Assembly: GCA_000173115.1 (NCBI GenBank)
Contig: ABVW01000002.1
Coordinates: forward strand, 1 to 64,000
DNA from: Flavobacteria bacterium MS024-3C
GTDB lineage: Bacteria > Bacteroidota > Bacteroidia > Flavobacteriales > Flavobacteriaceae
Direction: 5' to 3'
Length of the DNA: 64,000 nucleotides
In this document: positions 55,844 through 64,000 of the stretch, in pieces
How positions within the stretch are numbered: the stretch's first letter is position 1
Layout of the letters: each line of letters opens with the position of its first letter
The notes under the pieces: generated by a model
Databases searched by the model: none
Seen by the model: the letters and a program-made list of their open reading frames with translations, nothing else
What the model was told of the DNA's origin: nothing
Program-made: the position numbers and the translations under genes

Positions 55844-55850
55844 GATTAAA

Positions 55851-56687
55851 ATGAAAGAAAAAATGAAAATAGCCATTCAGGGCATAAAGGGATCTAACCA
55901 CCATCAGGTGGCGATTGATTGCTATGGAGCTAACCAAGAGATGCTTCCTTGTATGTCCTTTCCTGCTTTGGTTCAAGCGCTTATTGAAGGAAGGGCAGAC
56001 AAGGGTATCATGGCTATTGAGAATTCCATTGCGGGTTCAATTATTCCAAATTACGCTTTGGTGTATGACCATCATTTAAATATCATTGGAGAATACTACT
56101 TAAATATTCACCACCACCTTATGGCGCTTGAGGGTCAAGAATTAACAGATATTAAAGCGGTACATTCCCATCCAATGGCTCTATTGCAGTGCCATGAGTT
56201 TTTTAAAAAGCATCCCCACATTCAATTGGTAGAAGATGTAGATACGGCAGAAACTGCTCAGCGTATTCAATCTGGTCAGCTAAAAGGAATAGCCGCAATA
56301 GCACCTAAAGTAGCTGCTGGGTTATATGGCCTAGAAGTTTTGGCTTCGGACATACAGACCATTAAAAACAACGCTACCCGTTTTATTATTGTAAAAACGA
56401 CTTCTAAGGAATTACCTCAGGAGCAAATAAATAAGGCCTCGCTTCGTTTTGTGTTAGATCACAAAAGGGGGAGCTTGGCGGCAGTACTCAATGTGATGAG
56501 TGACTGCCATTTGAATTTAACAAAAATCCAATCTTTACCTGTGATAGATGTTCCATGGAAGTATGCTTTTTTTGTAGACGTCACTTTTGACCATTATGAA
56601 GACTATACAAAAGCGAGGGCTATTTTAGAAATAATGGCTAATGAGTTTAGGGTATTGGGAGAATATAATAATGCGAGAGAATTATGA
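55851..56687 (+). CDS. pheA: Prephenate dehydratase
   Basis: Converts prephenate to phenylpyruvate for phenylalanine. The 278-residue protein shows IAIQGIKGSNHHQVAID, IMAIENSIAGSIIPNYAL, HSHPMALLQCHEFF and the catalytic NNATRFIIV, followed by a C-terminal ACT domain (about 200-275). The ACT motifs GALV and ESRP of Phe-inhibited enzymes appear as GSLA and QSLP, so feedback control may differ. A second ATG (55863, MKIAIQGIKGS) is an equally good start. It begins eight bases after the attenuator T-run and overlaps the next gene by four bases. Confidence 0.94.
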   Translation: MKEKMKIAIQGIKGSNHHQVAIDCYGANQEMLPCMSFPALVQALIEGRADKGIMAIENSIAGSIIPNYALVYDHHLNIIGEYYLNIHHHLMALEGQELTDIKAVHSHPMALLQCHEFFKKHPHIQLVEDVDTAETAQRIQSGQLKGIAAIAPKVAAGLYGLEVLASDIQTIKNNATRFIIVKTTSKELPQEQINKASLRFVLDHKRGSLAAVLNVMSDCHLNLTKIQSLPVIDVPWKYAFFVDVTFDHYEDYTKARAILEIMANEFRVLGEYNNAREL

Positions 56688-57832
56688 AAACAGCTATACG
56701 TTTAAATACGGTACAGGAATACTACTTCTCTAGAAAGCTAAGAGAGGTACGTGGCCTAATGGCAGCGGGAAAACCTATTATTAATATGGGTATTGGTAGT
56801 CCAGACTTGGCACCAGATCCAACGGTTACTGAGGCTTTAATAGCTGCCACGGCCGCGGAGAATGCACACCAGTATCAATCGTATCAGGGACTGCCTGAGC
56901 TCAGAGAAGCCATGGCTTCTTTCTATAAAAAACACTTTGGTGTTTCTTTGGATGCTGCCACTGAGATTCTGCCATTGATGGGTTCAAAAGAAGGGATCAT
57001 GCATATTAGTATGGCCTTTTTGAATCCAGGAGATGGGGTACTTATTCCAGACCCAGGCTATCCTACGTATCAGTCGGTTTCTGATTTGGTTGGCGCTAAG
57101 GTCATTCCTTACAGGCTAAGAAAAGAAACTAATTGGTTGCCAGATATTGTGGCTTTAGAGCAATTAGATCTCACTCAAGTAAAACTCATGTGGCTGTCTT
57201 ATCCTCATATGCCAACAGGAGCAGTGGCTTCTGAAGCAGCGCTTACTGAATTGGTGGCATTTGCTAAAAAACATGATATTCTCTTAGTCAATGACAACCC
57301 TTATGGTTTTATATTAAACAATGCTCCTCAGAGTATCTTGTCTATTCCTGGAGCTAAAGGACATGTGTTGGAGTTAAATTCCTTAAGCAAGACCTTTAAT
57401 ATGGCCGGCTGGCGCGTAGGAATGGTTTTAGGAGATTCGGAAATTATTAATGCCGTGCTTAAAGTGAAGAGTAATATGGATTCAGGAATGTTTTATCCTG
57501 TTCAAAAGGGGGCCATAGCAGCTCTTGAAGTGGCTGACGACTGGTACACAGCATTAAACAAAATATATGAAGTGCGAAGGACATTCACTTATGAATTGGC
57601 AGACGCTTTGGGCTGTACATACGATCTAAATGCGGTGGGCTTGTTTGTGTGGGCAGAATTGCCAGAGGACGTAACAGATGCAGAAGCTTTTATAGAGGCG
57701 TTATTACACGAAAAAGATTTATTTATTACACCAGGGACCATTTTTGGAGCAGGGGGCGCGGGCTATGTTCGTTTCTCCCTCTGTGTAGACGCATCGTTAA
57801 TTCAAGAGGCTATTAAACGCGTAAAAAATTAG
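56684..57832 (+). CDS. Class I PLP aminotransferase (probable aromatic aminotransferase)
   Basis: A 382-residue fold-type I aminotransferase with INMGIGSPDLAPDP, GVLIPDPGYPTYQSV, VNDNPYGFILNN and the PLP lysine in ELNSLSKTFNMAGWRVG. It stands between pheA and tyrA, overlapping the pheA stop by ATGA, so it probably transaminates phenylpyruvate and 4-hydroxyphenylpyruvate. Specificity is inferred from context. Its start is fixed by the overlap. Confidence 0.9.
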   Translation: MKTAIRLNTVQEYYFSRKLREVRGLMAAGKPIINMGIGSPDLAPDPTVTEALIAATAAENAHQYQSYQGLPELREAMASFYKKHFGVSLDAATEILPLMGSKEGIMHISMAFLNPGDGVLIPDPGYPTYQSVSDLVGAKVIPYRLRKETNWLPDIVALEQLDLTQVKLMWLSYPHMPTGAVASEAALTELVAFAKKHDILLVNDNPYGFILNNAPQSILSIPGAKGHVLELNSLSKTFNMAGWRVGMVLGDSEIINAVLKVKSNMDSGMFYPVQKGAIAALEVADDWYTALNKIYEVRRTFTYELADALGCTYDLNAVGLFVWAELPEDVTDAEAFIEALLHEKDLFITPGTIFGAGGAGYVRFSLCVDASLIQEAIKRVKN

Positions 57833-57834
57833 TT

Positions 57835-58698
57835 ATGAAAGTAGTTTGTGTCATAGGAGTTGGTTTGATTGGGGGTTCTTTTTCTAAAGACATTCAAGCG
57901 CATTATCCAGAGGTGAAACGTATTGGGATAGACACAAATGACCACTACTTAGCGGAGGCTTTAAAGTTGGGTGTCATAGATGAAATAGGGCATTTAGAAG
58001 ACGTAGCACTGGCAGATTTGGTGTTTATAGCCATTCCCGTAGATGCTACTTTAAAAATCTTGCCACAGGTATTGGATTTAGTGGCAGACCATACGGTCGT
58101 AATAGATGCAGGTTCTACCAAAGCAAGCTTGTGTGAGGCGGTTCAAAACCATCCTAAACGGAGGCATTATTTGTCTGCACATCCCATTGCTGGGACGGAA
58201 TTTTCAGGGCCATCGGCCGCGATAGCGGGCCTATTTAAGGGAAAGACACAGATCATTTGTGAAGTGGAACAAACGGCTTTTAAATTACAGGAAAAGGCCC
58301 TCGAAGTATTTCATGCCTTGGGGATGCGAATTCGCTATATGAATGCAGCGGCTCACGATGTACACATTGCATATGTGTCTCATCTGTCACATATTAGCGC
58401 CTTTATGTTGGGAAAGACAGTCATGGAGAAAGAAGAAAATGAAAGGGATATCTTTGATATGGCTGGGAGTGGGTTTGAAAGCACGGTGCGTTTGGCGAAG
58501 AGTTCCCCTGCTATGTGGGCACCTATTTTTAAAGATAATAAAACCGCTGTGGTTGCAGCGCTCTCTGAGTATATAGATAATTTACAACGCTTTAAATCTC
58601 TGGTAGAAGCCAATGATTTTGAAGGCGTGTATGCGCAAATGGATCAGACCAACAGGATTAAGGATATTTTAAATGGGCTTACCCATCAAAACAAATAG
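57835..58698 (+). CDS. tyrA: Prephenate dehydrogenase
   Basis: Oxidises and decarboxylates prephenate to 4-hydroxyphenylpyruvate for tyrosine. The 287-residue protein has an NAD-binding start VCVIGVGLIGGSFSKDI, VFIAIPVDATLKILPQVL, DAGSTKASLCEAV and the substrate motif HPIAGTEFSGPSAA. It begins two bases after the aminotransferase stop. Confidence 0.95.
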   Translation: MKVVCVIGVGLIGGSFSKDIQAHYPEVKRIGIDTNDHYLAEALKLGVIDEIGHLEDVALADLVFIAIPVDATLKILPQVLDLVADHTVVIDAGSTKASLCEAVQNHPKRRHYLSAHPIAGTEFSGPSAAIAGLFKGKTQIICEVEQTAFKLQEKALEVFHALGMRIRYMNAAAHDVHIAYVSHLSHISAFMLGKTVMEKEENERDIFDMAGSGFESTVRLAKSSPAMWAPIFKDNKTAVVAALSEYIDNLQRFKSLVEANDFEGVYAQMDQTNRIKDILNGLTHQNK

Positions 58699-58742
58699 GG
58701 CATTAGGCCTTTTAAAACCTAACAAGATTAAATAAACAAATA

Positions 58743-59825
58743 ATGGAGAATTCAAAAGAAATGAGAAATTGGTTAGACGCCATGAACTTAGACCATCCGC
58801 TCGTAATTGCGGGTCCCTGCAGCGCTGAGACGGAAGAGCAGGTATTAAAGATTGCACACGAATTAAAAGACACAGATGTAAATTATTTTAGAGCAGGTAT
58901 TTGGAAACCTCGTACCAAACCAGGAATGTTTGAAGGAGTAGGAGCACTAGGGTTAAAATGGCTTCAAAAAGTAAAAAAAGAAACTGGTCTAAAAACAGCT
59001 ACTGAAGTGGCTAATAGAGCCCATGTTGAATTGGCTTTGGAGCACGACGTAGATCTTTTATGGATTGGCGCTCGTTCTACAGTAAGTCCTTTTATTATTC
59101 AAGAAATTGCAGACGCCTTAGCGGGTACCGACAAGATTGTATTGGTGAAAAACCCAGTAAATCCAGATTTAGCCCTTTGGTTAGGAGCAGTGGAGCGTTT
59201 GGCCAATGCCAATATTAAGAATTTAGGGGTTATTCACAGGGGTTTTTCTACCTATGAGAAAACCAAATATAGAAATATTCCGGAATGGCAAATTGCGATT
59301 GAATTGCAGCAGAAATTTCCAGATTTGCCTATTATTAACGATCCTTCTCACATTACTGGGAAGCGAGACATGATCTTTGACGTGTCTCAAACAGCTTTGG
59401 ACTTAAATTTTGACGGTCTTATGATCGAAACGCATTTTGATCCAGACAATGCTTGGAGTGACGCAGCACAGCAAGTTACCCCAACGGCATTGGTTCAGAT
59501 CATGAAAGACCTCAAGATTAGAAAAGAGTCTTCTGCTGAAACAGATTACAACGTGGAGTTAAATACTTTGAGGGCTCAAATAGATGTCATTGACAACCAG
59601 CTTATTGAGATACTTTCAAAAAGAATGAAAGTAGCAGATGCTATTGGAGGGATTAAGAAATCTCAAAATGTGGCGGTCTTACAGAGCAACCGCTGGAACG
59701 AGATTTTAGGAAAGATGATTTTAGAGGGAGAGGCCAAAGGACTCAGTGAAGAGTTTGTTTTGAAAATGTTTAAAGCCATTCACCAAGAGTCAATTAACCA
59801 CCAAGAGAAAATCTTAAAAGCTTAA
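58743..59825 (+). CDS. DAHP synthase-chorismate mutase fusion
   Basis: The entry enzyme of the shikimate pathway fused to the enzyme at the Phe/Tyr branch. Residues 1-265 are the type I-beta DAHP synthase (PLVIAGPCSAETEEQV, RAGIWKPRTKPGMFEGVG, LLWIGARSTVSPF, PIINDPSHITGKRDM). Residues about 275-360 are an AroQ-type chorismate mutase (LRAQIDVIDNQLIEILSKRM, IKKSQNVAVLQSNRW). The fusion is common in Bacteroidetes. As last gene of the attenuated operon, it puts pathway entry under the same Phe/Tyr signal as pheA and tyrA. Confidence 0.95.
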   Translation: MENSKEMRNWLDAMNLDHPLVIAGPCSAETEEQVLKIAHELKDTDVNYFRAGIWKPRTKPGMFEGVGALGLKWLQKVKKETGLKTATEVANRAHVELALEHDVDLLWIGARSTVSPFIIQEIADALAGTDKIVLVKNPVNPDLALWLGAVERLANANIKNLGVIHRGFSTYEKTKYRNIPEWQIAIELQQKFPDLPIINDPSHITGKRDMIFDVSQTALDLNFDGLMIETHFDPDNAWSDAAQQVTPTALVQIMKDLKIRKESSAETDYNVELNTLRAQIDVIDNQLIEILSKRMKVADAIGGIKKSQNVAVLQSNRWNEILGKMILEGEAKGLSEEFVLKMFKAIHQESINHQEKILKA

Positions 59826-59908
59826 GCTGTAACATATCCTTAAAACACTTGTCTTTATTAGGTAATGATTTAATAACTTGCAACCTATGGTTGTGAAAAA
59901 CAAAACCT

Positions 59909-60583
59909 ATGAAAAAATATATTGTTTTAGTGACTTTTCTTTGCGGATTCTTTGCCATGGGCCAGGGGCTTTTGGAGCGAAATGTGGGAGATTTTCACGA
60001 AATTAAAGTGTATGATTTAATTGCAGTAAACCTCATTAAATCCAATGATAATAAGGTAATGATTAAAGGGCCTCATGCGAATGACATTCAATTGATCAAC
60101 AAGGATGGGGTCTTAAAAGTGCGTATGATGTTGGAGAAGAAATTCCAAGGAGAGAACACTTTTGTAGAAGTCTATTACAAAGATTTAGATGTAATAGATG
60201 GGAACGAAGGGGCTCGCATTACGGCCAATGAATTAATTGCTCAAACATCCTTAAATTTAAGGGTGCAAGAGGGCGCAGAGATTCGCTTAGGTCTTGAGGT
60301 AGATTATTTGTCTTCCAAAGCAGTAACTGGCGGTATTATAGAAGTATCTGGAATGGTAGATGTACACGATGTCAATATGAATACCGGTGCTATTTTAAGG
60401 GCAAAAGAGCTCAGGAGCAGTATCACTAATATCAGACTAACCGCTGGCGGTGAAGCAGCAATTTTTGCTACAAAAAGAGTAGACATTAATGTCAGGGCTG
60501 GGGGAGATGTAGACGTTTATGGTAACCCAAAAGAAGTGACTAAAAAACAATTTGCAGGAGGTAGGATCCGTTTTAGGTCTTAA
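59909..60583 (+). CDS. DUF2807 (head GIN domain) secreted protein
   Basis: A 224-residue protein with a signal peptide (YIVLVTFLCGFFAMGQG) and a right-handed beta-helix-like DUF2807 fold in which short repeats alternate (FHEIKVYDLIAVNLIKS, IDGNEGARITANELI, EVSGMVDVHDVNMNTGAILR, VRAGGDVDVYG). Family members are abundant in Bacteroidetes; the function is unknown. It begins 83 bases after the aromatic operon and lies 12 bases before rsgA. Confidence 0.8.
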   Translation: MKKYIVLVTFLCGFFAMGQGLLERNVGDFHEIKVYDLIAVNLIKSNDNKVMIKGPHANDIQLINKDGVLKVRMMLEKKFQGENTFVEVYYKDLDVIDGNEGARITANELIAQTSLNLRVQEGAEIRLGLEVDYLSSKAVTGGIIEVSGMVDVHDVNMNTGAILRAKELRSSITNIRLTAGGEAAIFATKRVDINVRAGGDVDVYGNPKEVTKKQFAGGRIRFRS

Positions 60584-60595
60584 TACGAATCATTT

Positions 60596-61558
60596 ATGAA
60601 GGGAACCGTTTATAAATCCACAGGAAGCTGGTATACCGTTAAAGGTAGAGACGGTTCGTTTTACGAATGTAGAATTAAGGGGAAGTTTAGGATGGAAGGC
60701 ATTAAAAGTACCAATCCAATTGCCGTAGGAGACGGCATCTCTTTTGAGTTAGAGCCTCAAGGAAGTATGGATGAGTCTGCCCCTCAGGGGATTATTCACG
60801 CCATTGATGATCGAAAAAATTATATTGTTAGAAAATCGGTTAATCTCTCTAAGCAAACCCATATTATTGCGGCTAATTTGGATCGGGTTTTTTTGATGAT
60901 TACATTGAATAATCCACCAACACATACGGCTTTTATAGACCGTTTTTTGGTTTCTGCAGAAGCTTATGGAATTGAAGCCGTACTCTTGTTTAATAAAATA
61001 GACAGTTACACCCAAGACGAACTTTACGAAATAAAATATTTAACACATCTATACACCCAAATTGGTTATCAGTGTTTAGAGGTGTCTGCTTTGACAGGGC
61101 ATAATGTAGACAAATTAAAAGCACTCATGAAAGATAAGGTGACCCTTTTTTCTGGGCATTCTGGGGTGGGTAAATCTACCTTAGTGAACGCTATTGAAAA
61201 TAGGTTAGACCTTAAAACTGCAGCAATTTCAATGCAGCATATGCAGGGGCAGCACACCACTACTTTTGCTGAGATGTATGACCTGAGTTTTGGAGGGCAT
61301 ATTATAGACACTCCTGGAATTAAAGGTTTTGGTATTGTAGACTTGGAACCTCAAGATATTGGCAACTTCTTTCCGGAGTTTTTTGCTGTGAAACAAAATT
61401 GTAAGTTTCACAATTGCCTGCATTTAGAAGAACCTAAGTGTGCTGTAAAGCAGGGAGTAGAAGCGGAAACCCTATCCACTTCAAGATACAGGAGTTATGT
61501 GCAAATGTTACAAGATGAGGAAGGTAATTACAGACAAGATATTCACCAAGGATCATGA
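60596..61558 (+). CDS. rsgA: Ribosome small-subunit-dependent GTPase RsgA
   Basis: Matures the 30S subunit. A circularly permuted GTPase of 320 residues: an OB domain (to about 70), G4 LLFNKIDSYT, G1 FSGHSGVGKSTLVNAIE, G3 HIIDTPGIKGFG, then a C-terminal zinc site with CKFHNCLHLEEPKC. It overlaps dtd by the ATGA arrangement. Confidence 0.96.
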   Translation: MKGTVYKSTGSWYTVKGRDGSFYECRIKGKFRMEGIKSTNPIAVGDGISFELEPQGSMDESAPQGIIHAIDDRKNYIVRKSVNLSKQTHIIAANLDRVFLMITLNNPPTHTAFIDRFLVSAEAYGIEAVLLFNKIDSYTQDELYEIKYLTHLYTQIGYQCLEVSALTGHNVDKLKALMKDKVTLFSGHSGVGKSTLVNAIENRLDLKTAAISMQHMQGQHTTTFAEMYDLSFGGHIIDTPGIKGFGIVDLEPQDIGNFFPEFFAVKQNCKFHNCLHLEEPKCAVKQGVEAETLSTSRYRSYVQMLQDEEGNYRQDIHQGS

Positions 61559-62007
61559 GGGTAGTTGTTCAAAGGGTATTGGAAGCTAGTGTGGTGGTTT
61601 CGAACACTGCAGTAGCGGTTATTTCAAAAGGGCTTTTGGTGCTGTTGGGGGTTGCGCATACAGATACCCAAGAAGACATAGATTGGTTGGTAAAAAAAAT
61701 AAGCCAACTTAGAATTTTTGAAGACGCTTCAGGACAAATGAATGCTTCTTTACAAGATGTTCAAGGAGAGCTAATAGTGGTGAGTCAGTTTACTTTATTG
61801 GCTGCTACTAAAAAAGGGAATAGGCCCTCTTATATTAAGGCAGCAAAACCTGAGGTGGCAGAACCGCTTTATGAAGCTTTTGCTTTAGCTATGGAACAAG
61901 CCCTTGGTAAAAAAATTGGAAGGGGTATTTTTGGTGCAGATATGAAAGTGTCATTGATCAATGATGGTCCTGTGACCATTGTAATAGATAGCCAACAAAA
62001 AGAATAA
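61555..62007 (+). CDS. dtd: D-aminoacyl-tRNA deacylase
   Basis: Removes D-amino acids mischarged on tRNA. The 150-residue protein starts RVVVQRVLEASVVV and has the active-site motifs SQFTLLAATKKGNRPSY and SLINDGPVTIVID. It overlaps rsgA by four bases and is two bases before the mazG-like gene. Confidence 0.95.
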   Translation: MRVVVQRVLEASVVVSNTAVAVISKGLLVLLGVAHTDTQEDIDWLVKKISQLRIFEDASGQMNASLQDVQGELIVVSQFTLLAATKKGNRPSYIKAAKPEVAEPLYEAFALAMEQALGKKIGRGIFGADMKVSLINDGPVTIVIDSQQKE

Positions 62008-62009
62008 TT

Positions 62010-62336
62010 ATGGATATTAAAAATGCGCAAGAAGTGGTAGACCACTGGATTAAAAATCATGGGGTGCGTTACTTTAATGAACTCACCAATATGGCACAGC
62101 TCACGGAAGAAGTAGGTGAGGTGGCTAGAATTATTGCCAGGCGTTATGGAGAACAATCTGAGAAACCCTCTGACAAGGACAAAGATTTAGGAGAAGAGCT
62201 GGCAGACGTGCTTTTTGTAGTATTGTGTTTGGCCAATCAGACGGGTGTAAATCTGCAAGATGCCTTTGACAAAAAGCTAGCTGTAAAGACAGAAAGGGAC
62301 CATGACAGGCACCAAAACAACCAAAAATTAAAATAA
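62010..62336 (+). CDS. MazG-like nucleotide pyrophosphohydrolase
   Basis: A 108-residue all-helical protein with the metal-binding pattern LTEEVGEVARIIARRYGE and LGEELADVLFVVLCLANQTG, typical of small MazG-type or dUTPase-like NTP pyrophosphatases. It would hydrolyse a non-canonical or surplus nucleotide; the substrate is not known. It is part of the rsgA-dtd run. Confidence 0.88.
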   Translation: MDIKNAQEVVDHWIKNHGVRYFNELTNMAQLTEEVGEVARIIARRYGEQSEKPSDKDKDLGEELADVLFVVLCLANQTGVNLQDAFDKKLAVKTERDHDRHQNNQKLK

Positions 62337-62424
62337 GTATTTACCCTTTTTTTAAGACAGTTCTGATTCGTATTTTAGGGTCATTGCACTGTATTTAAAC
62401 CGCTCATTTCAAGGCATTATTTTT

Positions 62425-63678
62425 ATGACGTATCCTACATTTTCTTTACAAGGTCCTAGCAAAAACTTGTTAAAAGCACAGATTGCCATTACTGGATCTA
62501 AAAGTGAAACCAATAGATTGTTATTGTTACAAGCGCTTTTTCCTGTACTAAGCATAGATAATTTGTCCAATTCTGAGGACGCTCAGGCCATGCAAAGAGG
62601 GGTGGCTAGTTCAAAGGGTACGGTAGATATTTACCATGCTGGAACTGCCATGCGTTTTTTAACCGCATATTACGCCACACAGCCAGGAGTTTCTATAATA
62701 CTTACTGGATCTGAGAGAATGCAAGAAAGACCTATTGGCATTTTAGTAGACGCACTGAGAAATTTGGGTGCAGAGATTTCGTATGTTAAAAACGAAGGGT
62801 ATCCGCCTTTGGCGATAAAAGGAAGTGAAATTACCCAGGACAGCGTGCAACTCAACGCGGGGGTGAGCAGCCAATATATTTCTGCTTTATTACTTGTGGG
62901 CGCTCGTTTAAAAAATGGATTAACCCTAGCGCTAGAGGGTAAAATCACTTCAGTGCCTTATATAAAAATGACCCTTAAGTTATTGGAAAAAATTGGAGTT
63001 AAAACGAAGTTTGAGGGCCAAGAAATTAAAGTATTTCCAGCCAGCGATGTCTTTTCACAAAGCATGGTCGTGGAGTCTGATTGGAGCTCTGCTTCTTATT
63101 ATTATTCATTGATCGCCTTGTCAGATGTTGGGAGTGAAGTTTCCTTGAGTTCCTATACCCCTGACAGTTTACAAGGAGACGCAGTGCTCCGGGATATTTA
63201 CAGTCATTTAGGGGTTCAAACTACTTTTAAAAAGGACCAACTAGTATTGGCTAAAGTAGCCGCTCCAAGCGACGCCATTTTGGAAAAGGGTCTTGCTTGG
63301 GACTTGTCCAATGCACCAGATATTGCACAAACCATCGCAGTGAGTTGTTTTGGCTTGGGAGTGGCTTGTGATCTGACGGGATTACATACCCTTAAAATTA
63401 AAGAGACGGATCGTTTGGTGGCTTTAGAGAATGAACTGAGTAAACTGGGTGCTGGGCTTCATATCACAGAAAAGAGTTTGCATTTAGCTGCTTTTAATGG
63501 AAGTATAAAAGCGCATGTGACCATTGGTACTTATCACGATCACAGAATGGCCATGGCCTTTGCTCCCCTCGCATTAAGGGTGCCAATTGCCATTGAAGAC
63601 GCAGGGGTGGTGAATAAATCATACCCTGATTTTTGGACAGATATGAAAACGCTTGGAATACAAGTAGTTCCGGTATAG
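62425..63678 (+). CDS. aroA: 3-phosphoshikimate 1-carboxyvinyltransferase (EPSP synthase)
   Basis: Makes EPSP, the penultimate step to chorismate. The 417-residue protein has ITGSKSETNRLLLLQALFP (phosphate-binding Lys), YHAGTAMRFLTAYYA, GSERMQERPIGILVDALRNL and the C-terminal DHRMAMAFAPLALRV. The canonical LPGSKS is changed to ITGSKS and the NAGTA-type motif to HAGTA, the latter seen elsewhere in Bacteroidetes. It is separate from the attenuated aromatic operon. Confidence 0.93.
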   Translation: MTYPTFSLQGPSKNLLKAQIAITGSKSETNRLLLLQALFPVLSIDNLSNSEDAQAMQRGVASSKGTVDIYHAGTAMRFLTAYYATQPGVSIILTGSERMQERPIGILVDALRNLGAEISYVKNEGYPPLAIKGSEITQDSVQLNAGVSSQYISALLLVGARLKNGLTLALEGKITSVPYIKMTLKLLEKIGVKTKFEGQEIKVFPASDVFSQSMVVESDWSSASYYYSLIALSDVGSEVSLSSYTPDSLQGDAVLRDIYSHLGVQTTFKKDQLVLAKVAAPSDAILEKGLAWDLSNAPDIAQTIAVSCFGLGVACDLTGLHTLKIKETDRLVALENELSKLGAGLHITEKSLHLAAFNGSIKAHVTIGTYHDHRMAMAFAPLALRVPIAIEDAGVVNKSYPDFWTDMKTLGIQVVPV

Positions 63679-63731
63679 GCCTTTGGTAGGCCCTATGAAT
63701 CCTCATAATACGCAATTAAACCCGCTTTTGC

Positions 63732-63763
63732 TTGACAAGGCTATGCCTTGGGTTGTATATTTG
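63732..63763 (+). promoter_or_regulatory. Promoter for queA with a palindrome in the spacer
   Basis: TTG (63732-63734), a 21-base spacer and TATATTTG (63756-63763), an exact TAnnTTTG. The spacer contains CAAGGC-TAT-GCCTTG (63736-63750), a 15-base hyphenated palindrome that a regulator bound between the elements would touch. Confidence 0.65.
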
Positions 63764-63790
63764 CATTCTTTAAATTAGATAAAAAACACT

Positions 63791-64000
63791 ATGAAATTAT
63801 CCGCCTTTGGTTTTGAATTGCCTGAAGAACTTTTATCAGAGTACCCTGCAGAAAATAGAGATGAGTCTAAATTAATGGTGATTGATAGGGCTAAAGGTAC
63901 TATTGAACACAAAATGTTTAAGGACATTATTGATTATTTCGATGAAGGAGATGTAATGGTGCTTAATAATACGAAAGTGTTTCCAGCGCGTTTATACGGT
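63791..64000 (+). CDS. queA: QueA, SAM:tRNA ribosyltransferase-isomerase (C-terminus beyond window)
   Basis: Seventy codons are visible, beginning [19 protein letters not shown], then [13 protein letters not shown] and [16 protein letters not shown], which are diagnostic of QueA. The enzyme transfers the ribosyl part of SAM to 7-deazaguanine in tRNA to form epoxyqueuosine. It fits with the queuosine precursor transporter at 11422-12150. The frame is open at the window end. Confidence 0.95.
   Translation, partial: MKLSAFGFELPEELLSEYPAENRDESKLMVIDRAKGTIEHKMFKDIIDYFDEGDVMVLNNTKVFPARLYG

Noticed and set aside
1-64000. CRISPR arrays, prophage, integrons and restriction or defence systems
   Set aside because: No regularly spaced repeats, phage structural genes, integrase or defence-type protein was found on either strand.

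Overview
The window looks like part of a Bacteroidetes chromosome, most likely family Flavobacteriaceae. The evidence is the gene content (SusC/FecA-type TonB receptors, DUF4249, GLPGLI, PorG, CNT nucleoside permease, a FolK-deoxynucleoside kinase fusion, a DAHP synthase-chorismate mutase fusion), promoters of the TTG-N18..21-TAnnTTTG type, and A-rich start regions without clear Shine-Dalgarno sites. No phage, insertion sequence, CRISPR array or integron was seen; most genes are housekeeping.

Layout. 1-4067 (minus): an outer-membrane receptor operon (secreted 198-aa protein, STN-type TonB receptor broken by three frameshifts, DUF4249 lipoprotein cut by the window edge). 4068-5100: a gene remnant, about 475 bases with no gene, and a tRNA-Leu/tRNA-Gly pair with a good promoter and terminator. 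5141-13000: mutS, a SpoU-type methyltransferase, folK-dNK, sppA, a queuosine precursor transporter and a DUF2797 gene. 13074-18100: a GH3-family gene, then tig-clpP-clpX. 18106-27739: pdxJ and a hydrolase diverge from the CBS-nadK-porG-uppS-bamA-skp-skp-murI envelope cluster. 27746-31303: folA, thyA, nucleoside permease and bifunctional nuclease. 31392-34265: etfBA diverging from a pyruvate dehydrogenase beta gene across a perfect 26-bp palindrome. 34370-39294: a gene remnant, soluble and membrane pyrophosphatases, a GreA-like gene and a second deoxynucleoside kinase. 39501-43113: a GLPGLI gene (frameshifted) and its outer-membrane partner.

43134-55543 is a complete methionine/SAM block: metK behind a SAM-II-type riboswitch with a long loop, then a SAM-I riboswitch controlling metY, a trifunctional metX-aspartokinase-homoserine dehydrogenase gene, metZ, B12-dependent metH and metF. 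55714-59825 is an aromatic amino acid operon (pheA, aminotransferase, tyrA, DAHP synthase-chorismate mutase).

The most striking element lies in the gap before pheA: an unannotated 24-codon leader peptide containing seven consecutive aromatic codons (FYFYFYF), followed by mutually exclusive antiterminator and terminator hairpins. This is a textbook ribosome-mediated attenuator, in a phylum where such control is little described. The window ends with a DUF2807 gene, rsgA, dtd, a mazG-like gene, aroA and the start of queA.

Three genes (the first TonB receptor, murI and the GLPGLI gene) carry about six single-base frameshifts at or near short homopolymers. Assembly error and real decay cannot be told apart from the sequence alone.
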